DNA from: Fulvivirga aurantia
Lineage (GTDB): Bacteria > Bacteroidota > Bacteroidia > Cytophagales > Cyclobacteriaceae
Length of the DNA stretch: 17,184 nucleotides
Assembly: GCF_009711475.1 (NCBI RefSeq)
Contig: NZ_SMMD01000914.1
Coordinates: 1 to 17,184 of the forward strand
Reading direction: 5' to 3'
Program-made: the position numbers and the translations under genes
Shown here: positions 8,188 to 14,714 of the stretch, piece by piece
How positions within the stretch are numbered: the first letter of the stretch is position 1
How the letters are laid out: each line of letters begins with the position of its first letter
The notes under the pieces: model-generated
What the model was told of the DNA's origin: nothing
The model's input: only the letters and a program-made list of their open reading frames with translations
Database searches by the model: none

Positions 8188-8850
8188 TTATTTTTGCTCG
8201 ACCAAATCGGTGTGTAATCCACATTCTGTTTTATTCATACCATACCATCTGGCTTCGCGCTCGATCATTTCAGGATCAACTTTGCGTGTACATGGTTCGC
8301 ATCCAATGCTTAAGTAGCCATTAGACTCAAGCGGGTGCTTAGGCAGATTATACTGCTTTTGGTACTCATAGATCATTTTGGCTGTCCAATCAAGCATCGG
8401 GTGAAACCTTACCGTACCATGAGGAGCAGGCTGTTCGGTTTTCATTGCTTTTCGTGTTGCACTCTGGTCAGCACGCACTCCGTTTATCCAGACGTCATGT
8501 TTAGACAAAAGGGTATCTACAGGTTGAGTTTTATTTAAATAGCAGCAGTGGTCAGGATCACTTGTAAATAGTAATCTACCAAAAGCGTCTTTTTGCATAA
8601 ATTTTGGGGTATCAGGCCTTAAATCAATTAGATTTTTAAGACCGAAAGAATCTGTAACACGGTCACGAAACTCTACCGTTTCAGGAAAATGATATCCGGT
8701 GTTTATGAATACCACAGGAATAGAAGGATCTATTCTGCTCAATATATGAAGTAACACCAAGCTATGTGACTGAAAAGAAGATGTTGTAAAAAGGCTTTTA
8801 CCATCATTCTTATAATCTTCTATCTGTTTTTTTATCTCCTCGTACTGCAT
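8188..8850 (-). CDS. cysH: Assimilatory adenylyl-sulfate (APS) reductase, CysH family
   Basis: The enzyme reduces activated sulfate to sulfite for cysteine synthesis. With the ATG at 8850 it has 220 residues. The frame also runs up to a TTG at 8886, but the ATG is a far better start. The ECGLH motif near the end gives the catalytic cysteine C210. DHCCYLNK (C102, C103) together with GCEPC (C184, C187) makes the CC...CxxC set that binds a [4Fe-4S] cluster, so the substrate should be APS rather than PAPS. SSFQSHSLVLLHIL and FINTGYHFPET are the PP-loop-type nucleotide region. No other sulfate-assimilation gene is nearby. As an Fe-S enzyme it is a likely client of the suf operon (inference). Confidence 0.92.
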   Translation of the reverse strand: MQYEEIKKQIEDYKNDGKSLFTTSSFQSHSLVLLHILSRIDPSIPVVFINTGYHFPETVEFRDRVTDSFGLKNLIDLRPDTPKFMQKDAFGRLLFTSDPDHCCYLNKTQPVDTLLSKHDVWINGVRADQSATRKAMKTEQPAPHGTVRFHPMLDWTAKMIYEYQKQYNLPKHPLESNGYLSIGCEPCTRKVDPEMIEREARWYGMNKTECGLHTDLVEQK

Positions 8851-9036
8851 AACACTTTTACATTGCAATGATACAAAATAAACCAACGGATAGAACAGCT
8901 ATAAGGCTACAAAACATGTGTAAATTGGCATTTAAGCGACAAAATCACCAAATAAATCTAGCCTTCTTATAACACATAATTTAAAGCATACATAATTGCA
9001 GTTTAAGAATATAATATTTTGACTGATGTCATATTT

Positions 9037-9055
9037 ATACTATATTGTATAGTAT
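9037..9055. promoter_or_regulatory. Perfect palindrome, candidate operator before the secreted-protein gene
   Basis: ATACTATA (9037-9044), spacer TTG, TATAGTAT (9048-9055) form a perfect 8+8 inverted repeat ending 36 bases before the ATG at 9092. It overlaps TATATTG, a near match to the -7 element, with TTTTG at 9017-9021 upstream. There is no T tract, so it is not an intrinsic terminator. A repressor or activator site is inference. Confidence 0.4.
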
Positions 9056-9091
9056 CGGTTATTGTCTTCTTCATTTAACCTGTCTATTACC

Positions 9092-11959
9092 ATGGCTCGA
9101 TCGCTTACAGTATTGTTGCTCATCTTACTGTCATATGCCACATCTCAAGGGCAGGCAACCATATCACAATCTGGTCAATCGTTATATATCGCTGGTAATG
9201 GTAGCGGCATTGTATTTAGAGATACCCTCAATGGGGGTAAGCTTTTACCTATGGGAACCGCTGGCTTTGCAAGTAATATAGAAGATATTGCGGTTGACCC
9301 TGTAACTAATCGTGCATTTTGGTCTGCAGACAATTTTATATGGAGAGCAGATATTGTCACCACAACTTCCGGCCTCATATTTACTGATGTTATAGAGTTT
9401 GTTGATTTAGGTTCTGGTACTCCTGCAGCGATCGAAATTGACGCTATAAACAGAGACCTATATTGGATCGATTTGGCTAATAATCTAATTCAAAAGACAA
9501 GTATTGATCAAACTCCTGTGGTTATACAACCTGTTCTGGCAGACTCTTTTATAGAAGGCCTTGCGCTAGACCCAGCCAATGGAAAATTATACTACACCCG
9601 AGACATCACATCGTCAGAGGTAAGAAGAGCCAACCTGGATGGTTCTTCAGCCACTACCATCATTAGCGGATTCGATTTTTCATTTGCAGACTTTACTGAA
9701 GTAGCGGTAGACCAGATTAATGGCAAGTTGTACTTCAATGGAGATTTCTCAGGTGCCGGAGAAATTTGGATGGCAGACCTCGATGGAAGTTCTGCCAGTA
9801 GAGCTAGGGTTATAACTAATTTAGAAGACCCTCGCGGAATGGCGGTAGATGGCAGCCTTGGCCTATTATTCTATGCCGATTCAGGCCCAAGTGGTAATAT
9901 CGGTCAGCTGGAATTAGATGGAAGCAATCCGGTCGTTTTACATACCGGCATAGACTTTCCGGTAAGTGTAGCGCTGGATTTAAGTGTTGGCACTCCTCCT
10001 AAAGTCTATTGGACGGAAGGTGAGGTTACTTTCAATCAAGGTGAAATACATAGAACAAATCTGGATGGAACGGATTTCGAGAGATATTACGATGGTTTTA
10101 ACACCAGATTAAGTGGGATAGCACTTGATACTGAAAACAACCACGTATATTTTAGTGATGGTGCCAAAGCAGAAATCAAGCGAGCATCACTTGGTGAAAC
10201 TGGCTTTGTAGGTGACAATTACGAACTCCTCCTTGATTTTAACCCTTCTCAGGATGATAGCCTCGAGCAAGTAGCCTGGGATCCGGTCAATAGACTATTA
10301 TACTACACGTACTGGGGTGTAAACGAAATACAACGTATTGATCCAAATGACCCTTCTCCTATTTCTACTTTAACCACTATTGCCACAGTGACGCAACCGG
10401 TTGGCATTACAGTAGATCATACCAATAGCAAAATTTATTATACCGGAAACAACATCGATTTTAGCGGAAATCTTGCCACACTTTACAGAGCCAACCTGGA
10501 TGGGACTAATGAAGAAAAATTGTTTGAAGTATCATCCGCAAGCCCTATCGAGATATTTTATGATGTCAAGGTTGATGCCATCAACAACAGAGTTTACTGG
10601 TCGGCAGGGCCTAAAGAATCGGCTGGTAAAATCTATTCAAACGACATCAATGAAACGCCTCCCTTCAGCAACCCGACATTTTTTAATATAACTGGTGAAG
10701 CTCGCGGAATAGATCTGGATTTAATCAATAATAAAATATATTGGGTATGTCGTGGAGCTCCCTCCATCACCCCTCCTGGAATCATGAGAGCAAATCTTGA
10801 TGGCACAGATGTGGAAAAGGTCCATGCAATTAACATTTCTAATCCAAACCCTGCTTTTCTGGCGCTGGATTTGAGAGGCTTGTGTGGCAATGCGCCCACT
10901 GTGAGTGCTGGAAATGATCAGGCTGTTTGCCTGGGAGATAATGTGTCTGTTACAGGATCTGTATCTTCCGGTGGCACAAACCCAATGTGGAGTACATCCG
11001 GTGATGGCCAATTTGACAATCCCACAATGCTGAACACCAGCTATATGCCCGGGTCTAATGACGAGAGCAATGGTAGCGTAACCCTCACCCTGACAGCATT
11101 TGGAGGTGGCACTACCTGTCCTTCCAATCAATCGAGTTTGAGTGTCACTATTTCTTCTGACCCCGCAGCCTTAGACTACGACCGCAATGTATCCGCAGGT
11201 CAAGCTTTTCAAATTGATGTACAGGCAGAAAATGAAAGTTCTAATAATGAATCTCTTGCTGTAGCAATAGTTACAAACCCAACACAGGGCACAGCAAGTT
11301 TGGCTCAAGGTGTATTGACTTACACTGCTAACGCAGGCACATCAGGCAGTGACCTGATAGCGTATGAAATACGGGGAGCATGTGGCTCCGACCAAGGCAT
11401 TATTGATATTCAAATCGTCAACCAGCCACCTGTAGTCAATACGGTTGCTCAATCAATTCAAAGAGGAGCTATTCTAACCTTTGATTGGTGCGAGCTGATA
11501 GATGACCCTGATAATGAGGACAGTGAACTAACCGTGACTGTAGTAAGCATTTCTTCCGGTGCATCCACCAGTATAAATAACTGTGAAGTAGAGGTAGACT
11601 ACAGTAATGTGAACTTTTCAGGCAATGACGCCATCACGCTACGCGCTTGCGACCCTTCAAATGAGTGTGATGAAAACAGTATTAGTATCGTAGTATCTGA
11701 CGTAGGCGGACAATTGCTCATTTTTAATGCTGTATCTCCAAATGGAGATGGTTTAAATGACTTTTGGGAAATTCAAAACCTCACCTCTCCCAATGCTATA
11801 GAAATTTATAATCGATGGGGTGACAATGTAAAAACACTAGTGAATTATAACGGTGAGGTCGCAAACAATCAGCTAGATGATTTGCCCACCGCCACCTACT
11901 TCTATAAAATAAAAAGCCCAGAGGGTAGTTTTGAGGGTTATTTGGTCATTAAAGAATAA
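9092..11959 (+). CDS. Secreted YWTD beta-propeller protein with type-B T9SS sorting domain
   Basis: With the ATG at 9092 the product has 955 residues; the frame also reaches a TTG at 9062, but the signal peptide (MARSLTVLLLILLSYATSQGQA) fits the ATG. Residues about 60-595 hold eleven repeats of the LDL-receptor YWTD type, such as GLALDPANGKLYYT, GITVDHTNSKIYYT and GIDLDLINNKIYWV, often followed by RANLDGT; a final FLALDLRG suggests closure of two six-bladed propellers. Residues about 600-687 are a Bacteroidota adhesin-like domain (VSAGNDQAVC...WSTSGDGQF), and about 690-870 two Ig/cadherin-like domains, the second with paired cysteines. The last 80 residues (VSPNGDGLNDFW, IEIYNRWGD, TYFYKI, GYLVIK) are the gliding-motility-associated C-terminal sorting domain. 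It should cross the outer membrane by type IX secretion. The ligand is unknown. Confidence 0.9.
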   Translation: MARSLTVLLLILLSYATSQGQATISQSGQSLYIAGNGSGIVFRDTLNGGKLLPMGTAGFASNIEDIAVDPVTNRAFWSADNFIWRADIVTTTSGLIFTDVIEFVDLGSGTPAAIEIDAINRDLYWIDLANNLIQKTSIDQTPVVIQPVLADSFIEGLALDPANGKLYYTRDITSSEVRRANLDGSSATTIISGFDFSFADFTEVAVDQINGKLYFNGDFSGAGEIWMADLDGSSASRARVITNLEDPRGMAVDGSLGLLFYADSGPSGNIGQLELDGSNPVVLHTGIDFPVSVALDLSVGTPPKVYWTEGEVTFNQGEIHRTNLDGTDFERYYDGFNTRLSGIALDTENNHVYFSDGAKAEIKRASLGETGFVGDNYELLLDFNPSQDDSLEQVAWDPVNRLLYYTYWGVNEIQRIDPNDPSPISTLTTIATVTQPVGITVDHTNSKIYYTGNNIDFSGNLATLYRANLDGTNEEKLFEVSSASPIEIFYDVKVDAINNRVYWSAGPKESAGKIYSNDINETPPFSNPTFFNITGEARGIDLDLINNKIYWVCRGAPSITPPGIMRANLDGTDVEKVHAINISNPNPAFLALDLRGLCGNAPTVSAGNDQAVCLGDNVSVTGSVSSGGTNPMWSTSGDGQFDNPTMLNTSYMPGSNDESNGSVTLTLTAFGGGTTCPSNQSSLSVTISSDPAALDYDRNVSAGQAFQIDVQAENESSNNESLAVAIVTNPTQGTASLAQGVLTYTANAGTSGSDLIAYEIRGACGSDQGIIDIQIVNQPPVVNTVAQSIQRGAILTFDWCELIDDPDNEDSELTVTVVSISSGASTSINNCEVEVDYSNVNFSGNDAITLRACDPSNECDENSISIVVSDVGGQLLIFNAVSPNGDGLNDFWEIQNLTSPNAIEIYNRWGDNVKTLVNYNGEVANNQLDDLPTATYFYKIKSPEGSFEGYLVIKE

Positions 11960-11963
11960 GGTT

Positions 11964-12869
11964 ATGAAACAGGTTCTATTCTCTATTTCGCTCTTTTTCA
12001 TAGTTTCTTCAGCTTACGGCCAGCAAGACCCTTTGTATGCTCAGTATATAAATAACCCGATGGTTATCAACCCTGGATATACAGGGATCAACAATGTACT
12101 GAATGCATCTCTAAGCTATCGCACACAATGGACCGGGCTTGATGGAGCTCCAAATACAGCAGCTTTTTCAGCGCACTCCTCTTTTTTTGATAATCTTCTA
12201 GGCCTTGGTTTAGTAATCGTGAGGGACAAAGTCGGATCAACCACGAATACACAAATCAGTGCCACAAGTGCCTATAAGATAGATTTCGGAGAGGCTAAGC
12301 TTTCTTTTGGTATGCAGGCCGGCATTTTTTCTCTTGAAGAAAGCAATTCTGAATTAACCATTAAAGACAACAATGACCCTGTTTTTGGTGGTGATGAGAC
12401 TTTTTCTAAATTTAATATCGGGGCCGGAATAGTACTTAAAAGTCCTAAATACTATTTGGGATTGTCAGTGCCGCGCCTGGTCAACAGTAAAGAAGACTTT
12501 GGTATGATCGAATCACAATTATATCAGCGCCATTTTTATTTCGGAGCGGGTTATCTCATCAACCTGAATACAGACTTAGCTCTGAAACCAACTGCCCTGT
12601 TTAAAGGAGTCGCAGATGCACCAGTGTCTGTAGATCTAAATGGTAGCGTTATACTGCGTGACAAGTATACCATTGGAGCACTTACCCGTAATTTTGAAAC
12701 CTTCGGACTACTGGCCCAAATCAACTTTGACCACAATATCAGGATAGGTTATGTGGGAGAAATACCTACCAATAAATCTGTAGGCACAGAGTTTACTTCT
12801 CATGAAATATCTATAACGCTTGATCTTGAAGTGTTTGACTTCCATTTCCTCGATGAAAGACACTTTTAA
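11964..12869 (+). CDS. PorP/SprF family type IX secretion outer-membrane protein
   Basis: The 301-residue protein starts with a signal peptide (MKQVLFSISLFFIVSSAYG) and continues with the PorP/SprF hallmark QQDPLYAQYINNPMVINPGYTG, then alternating beta strands expected of an outer-membrane barrel. An in-frame TTG at 11931 lies inside the previous gene; the ATG at 11964, 4 bases after the upstream stop, is preferred. SprF in Flavobacterium is needed for secretion of the adjacent SprB, and genes of this family commonly follow cargo with a type-B sorting domain, exactly as here. It probably serves the upstream propeller protein as a dedicated secretion or surface-attachment partner. One of many paralogues in such genomes, so no symbol is given. 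Confidence 0.92.
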   Translation: MKQVLFSISLFFIVSSAYGQQDPLYAQYINNPMVINPGYTGINNVLNASLSYRTQWTGLDGAPNTAAFSAHSSFFDNLLGLGLVIVRDKVGSTTNTQISATSAYKIDFGEAKLSFGMQAGIFSLEESNSELTIKDNNDPVFGGDETFSKFNIGAGIVLKSPKYYLGLSVPRLVNSKEDFGMIESQLYQRHFYFGAGYLINLNTDLALKPTALFKGVADAPVSVDLNGSVILRDKYTIGALTRNFETFGLLAQINFDHNIRIGYVGEIPTNKSVGTEFTSHEISITLDLEVFDFHFLDERHF

Positions 12870-12939
12870 GCACAATTACCTTTCGTTAATTACGGACATC
12901 TGGTTAAATGATATAACTTTGAACGAGTCGAAACATACT

Positions 12940-12967
12940 GTTTAATTTTTATTAAAAAATATTAAAC
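12940..12967. repeat. AT-rich imperfect palindrome between sprF-like gene and PTPS gene
   Basis: GTTTAAT at 12940-12946 and ATTAAAC at 12961-12967 bound a 28-base sequence in which 12 of 14 positions pair. It is followed by AAATTTTT, so it may be a weak terminator for the upstream gene. It also lies just before the candidate -7 element of the next gene, so an operator is equally possible. Being so AT-rich, it could be chance. Confidence 0.3.
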
Positions 12968-12974
12968 AAATTTT

Positions 12975-12982
12975 TAGTTTTG
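12975..12982 (+). promoter_or_regulatory. Candidate promoter of the pterin gene pair
   Basis: TAGTTTTG at 12975-12982 matches the Bacteroidota -7 consensus TAnnTTTG, 40 bases before the ATG of the PTPS-family gene. No TTG -33 element is seen at the usual distance. Confidence 0.45.
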
Positions 12983-13022
12983 GTCGAACATAAGCAAACA
13001 AATCATTGTTGTACCATCAATT

Positions 13023-13433
13023 ATGAAAGTAGCCGTTTTTAGAAAAGAGCATTTTAATGCTGCTCATCGATTATACAACCCAGAATGGAACGATGAAAAG
13101 AATAAAGCAGTTTTTGGAAAGTGTAGTAACCCAAATTTTCATGGACACAATTACGATTTGATCGTAAGACTAATAGGTGAAGTGGATAAAACCACTGGTT
13201 ATGTGTATGACATGAAAAAACTAAGTGATCTGATTAAAGAAAAGGTGACTTCTCAGTTTGATCACAAAAATTTAAACCTCGATGTAGCTCATTTTAAAGA
13301 GCTCAACCCAACTGCAGAAAATATTGCAATAGTTATTTATAACCTGCTTAGACCTGAAATTGAAGAAAGCATCGATTTAAAAGTTAAACTTTATGAAACA
13401 GAAAGAAATTATGTTGAATACCCAGCCTCATAG
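13023..13433 (+). CDS. 6-pyruvoyl-tetrahydropterin synthase family protein (PTPS-II-like)
   Basis: The 136-residue protein is a T-fold enzyme that acts on dihydroneopterin triphosphate, the product of the neighbouring FolE. Zinc ligands are H15 (FNAAHRLY), H40 and H42 (FHGHNY). The catalytic cysteine is C34 in GKCSNPNFHGHNY, with D80-H81 in FDHKNLNLD and E125 in YETERN. The spacing Cys-x5-His-Gly-His is that of mammalian-type PTPS, while E. coli QueD has Cys-x3-His-Gly-His. This favours 6-pyruvoyl-tetrahydropterin formation over the queuosine step, though automatic annotation would probably say QueD. It overlaps the start of folE by 23 bases, so the two enzymes are translated together. Confidence 0.88.
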   Translation: MKVAVFRKEHFNAAHRLYNPEWNDEKNKAVFGKCSNPNFHGHNYDLIVRLIGEVDKTTGYVYDMKKLSDLIKEKVTSQFDHKNLNLDVAHFKELNPTAENIAIVIYNLLRPEIEESIDLKVKLYETERNYVEYPAS

Positions 13434-14079
13434 AGAAGAAGACGATTTTTCAGAGGATCATGTAGGTACTTCATACAACACGCCTTTACGTGACGATGCT
13501 TTTGATATGAGTGATGATGAAAAGGTTGCTAAAATCGAAGAGCATTTTGAGTCTATCATGAACATTTTGGGCCTCGACCTTAATGATGATTCTTTGAGAG
13601 GGACTCCACACCGTGTGGCTAAAATGTATGTAAAAGAGGTATTTAGTGGGCTTAACCCTGCCAACAAGCCTCAGGCACGACTTTTTGACAATAAATATAA
13701 GTACGACCAGATGTTGGTAGAAAAAGACATTACTTTCTACTCTCATTGTGAGCATCATTTTGTGCCTATTTATGGTAAAGCACATGTAGGGTATATTAGC
13801 AGCGGTAAGGTCATTGGGTTATCTAAAATCAATCGTATCGTTCAATATTTTGCGAAAAGGCCTCAGGTACAGGAGCGCTTGACTGTGCAAATTGCCAATG
13901 AGCTTAAAAAGATTCTAAAAACAGACGACATTGCAGTCGTGGTAGATGCCACACATATGTGCGTGGCTTCAAGAGGTGTTGGCGATACCAATAGCAAAAC
14001 CGGTACAGCATTTTTTGATGGGAAGTTTAACGATGCTCAGATCAAAAACGAATTTCTTAATTATATAAACGCTAAGTAA
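13411..14079 (+). CDS. folE: GTP cyclohydrolase I
   Basis: The enzyme converts GTP to dihydroneopterin triphosphate, the first step to folate and tetrahydropterins. Starting at the ATG at 13411 it has 222 residues. The zinc site is intact: C113 and H116 in YSHCEHHFVP and C184 in HMCVASRGV. RGTPHRVAKMYVKEVFSGL, GLSKINRIVQYFAKRPQVQERLT and the C-terminal FLNYI are family blocks. The start is uncertain: 13393 (228 residues) and 13507 (190 residues) are also in frame. An upstream start is supported because the TPLRDDAFDMSDDEK block resembles the N-terminal extension usual in Bacteroidota FolE. The gene begins inside the 3' end of the PTPS gene. Four bases of intervening sequence short of 50 separate it from the MarR gene downstream. 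Confidence 0.94.
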   Translation: MLNTQPHREEDDFSEDHVGTSYNTPLRDDAFDMSDDEKVAKIEEHFESIMNILGLDLNDDSLRGTPHRVAKMYVKEVFSGLNPANKPQARLFDNKYKYDQMLVEKDITFYSHCEHHFVPIYGKAHVGYISSGKVIGLSKINRIVQYFAKRPQVQERLTVQIANELKKILKTDDIAVVVDATHMCVASRGVGDTNSKTGTAFFDGKFNDAQIKNEFLNYINAK

Positions 14080-14120
14080 AGAGCATTTTTTATATCTTTC
14101 AGGCTGATTAAGAGCATTTT
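14079..14120. repeat. 11-bp direct repeat pair before the MarR gene
   Basis: AAGAGCATTTT occurs at 14079-14089 and again at 14110-14120, 31 bp apart (about three helical turns) on either side of TATCTTTC (14093-14100), a one-mismatch -7 element. The second copy ends 5 bases before the MarR ATG. This could be an autoregulatory site, but MarR operators are usually inverted repeats, so the role is open. Confidence 0.35.
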
Positions 14121-14125
14121 AGTAT

Positions 14126-14581
14126 ATGAGCCTTAAAGATGACATAAAACAGAAGGAGTTTAAAACTGAGAGTCAGAAGGCCTTAATTAATGTGATTTAC
14201 ACCTATAATCACATTATTGGGCAAATGAACTCCTTCTTTAAGGAAAATGACATCACCCGCCAGCAGTATAACGTCCTACGCATCTTAAGAGGACAGAGTC
14301 CGCAGCCTGCAACCATCAACCTTATTAAAGAGAGAATGCTCGACAAAATGTCTGACGCTTCAAGAATTGTCAAACGTCTCGAAGCCAAGGAACTTGTAGC
14401 AAAAATTACCTCAAAAACAGATAAGCGATTAACACAAATTAAAATTTCAGAACAAGGACTCGAGCTCTTGGCAAGTACAGACGAAAAAGCCCGTGGTTTT
14501 GAGCATATTTTTGACAATCTCACTACAGAGGAAACAACTACCCTTAATCTTCTGTTGGATAAGTTAAGAGGGTCGAAATAA
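14126..14581 (+). CDS. MarR family transcriptional regulator
   Basis: The 151-residue protein has the MarR plan: an N-terminal dimerisation helix, then a winged helix-turn-helix at about residues 45-115, with QQYNVLRILRGQ, the recognition-helix region MLDKMSDASRIVKRLEAKELV and the wing KTDKRLTQIKISEQGLELL. A C-terminal helix (TTEETTTLNLLLDKLRG) completes the dimer arm. Such proteins are usually repressors released by small phenolic or oxidising ligands; no sensing cysteine is present, which argues against thiol-based redox sensing. It follows folE by 46 bases and may be cotranscribed or have its own weak promoter. The target genes are unknown. Confidence 0.9.
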   Translation: MSLKDDIKQKEFKTESQKALINVIYTYNHIIGQMNSFFKENDITRQQYNVLRILRGQSPQPATINLIKERMLDKMSDASRIVKRLEAKELVAKITSKTDKRLTQIKISEQGLELLASTDEKARGFEHIFDNLTTEETTTLNLLLDKLRGSK

Positions 14582-14672
14582 GTGAGTCGAAGATAGCCTT
14601 ATACGCTTATTTAATACGATTATAAATTATATGCGGGGCAATTTCGTACTCCCAAATAAATATTTTAATTCG

Positions 14673-14680
14673 TACCTTTG
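14673..14680 (+). promoter_or_regulatory. Candidate promoter of the aconitase gene
   Basis: TACCTTTG at 14673-14680, followed by CA, is an exact TAnnTTTG match, 34 bases before the aconitase ATG and identical to the distal suf element at 555-562. No clear -33 TTG is seen. Its position within the upstream in-frame extension of the aconitase ORF supports the ATG at 14715. Confidence 0.6.
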
Positions 14681-14714
14681 CAACTCTTTTTATCACATAA
14701 ACCAAAGCAACAAT

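Noticed and set aside
8851..8886. TTG-initiated extension of cysH
   Set aside because: The ATG at 8850 begins the normal family N-terminus; the extension would use a rare start and lies in the probable leader.
8903..8965. Seven-base inverted repeat (AAGGCTA and TAGCCTT) between cysH and the secreted-protein gene
   Set aside because: The arms are 49 bases apart and too short to stand out from chance in this AT-rich spacer.
9062..9091. Upstream TTG start for the propeller protein
   Set aside because: The ATG at 9092 gives a clean signal peptide directly; the extra ten residues add polar sequence in front of it.
10721..11131. 136-codon ORF antisense to the propeller gene
   Set aside because: Shadow frame of a clear coding region, with no start context or family likeness.
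11931..11963. Upstream TTG start for the PorP/SprF gene
   Set aside because: It lies inside the preceding gene, and the ATG at 11964 starts a standard signal peptide.
14631..14714. Upstream ATG extension of the aconitase
   Set aside because: The extension contains the TACCTTTG promoter element and has no family similarity; the canonical N-terminus begins at 14715.
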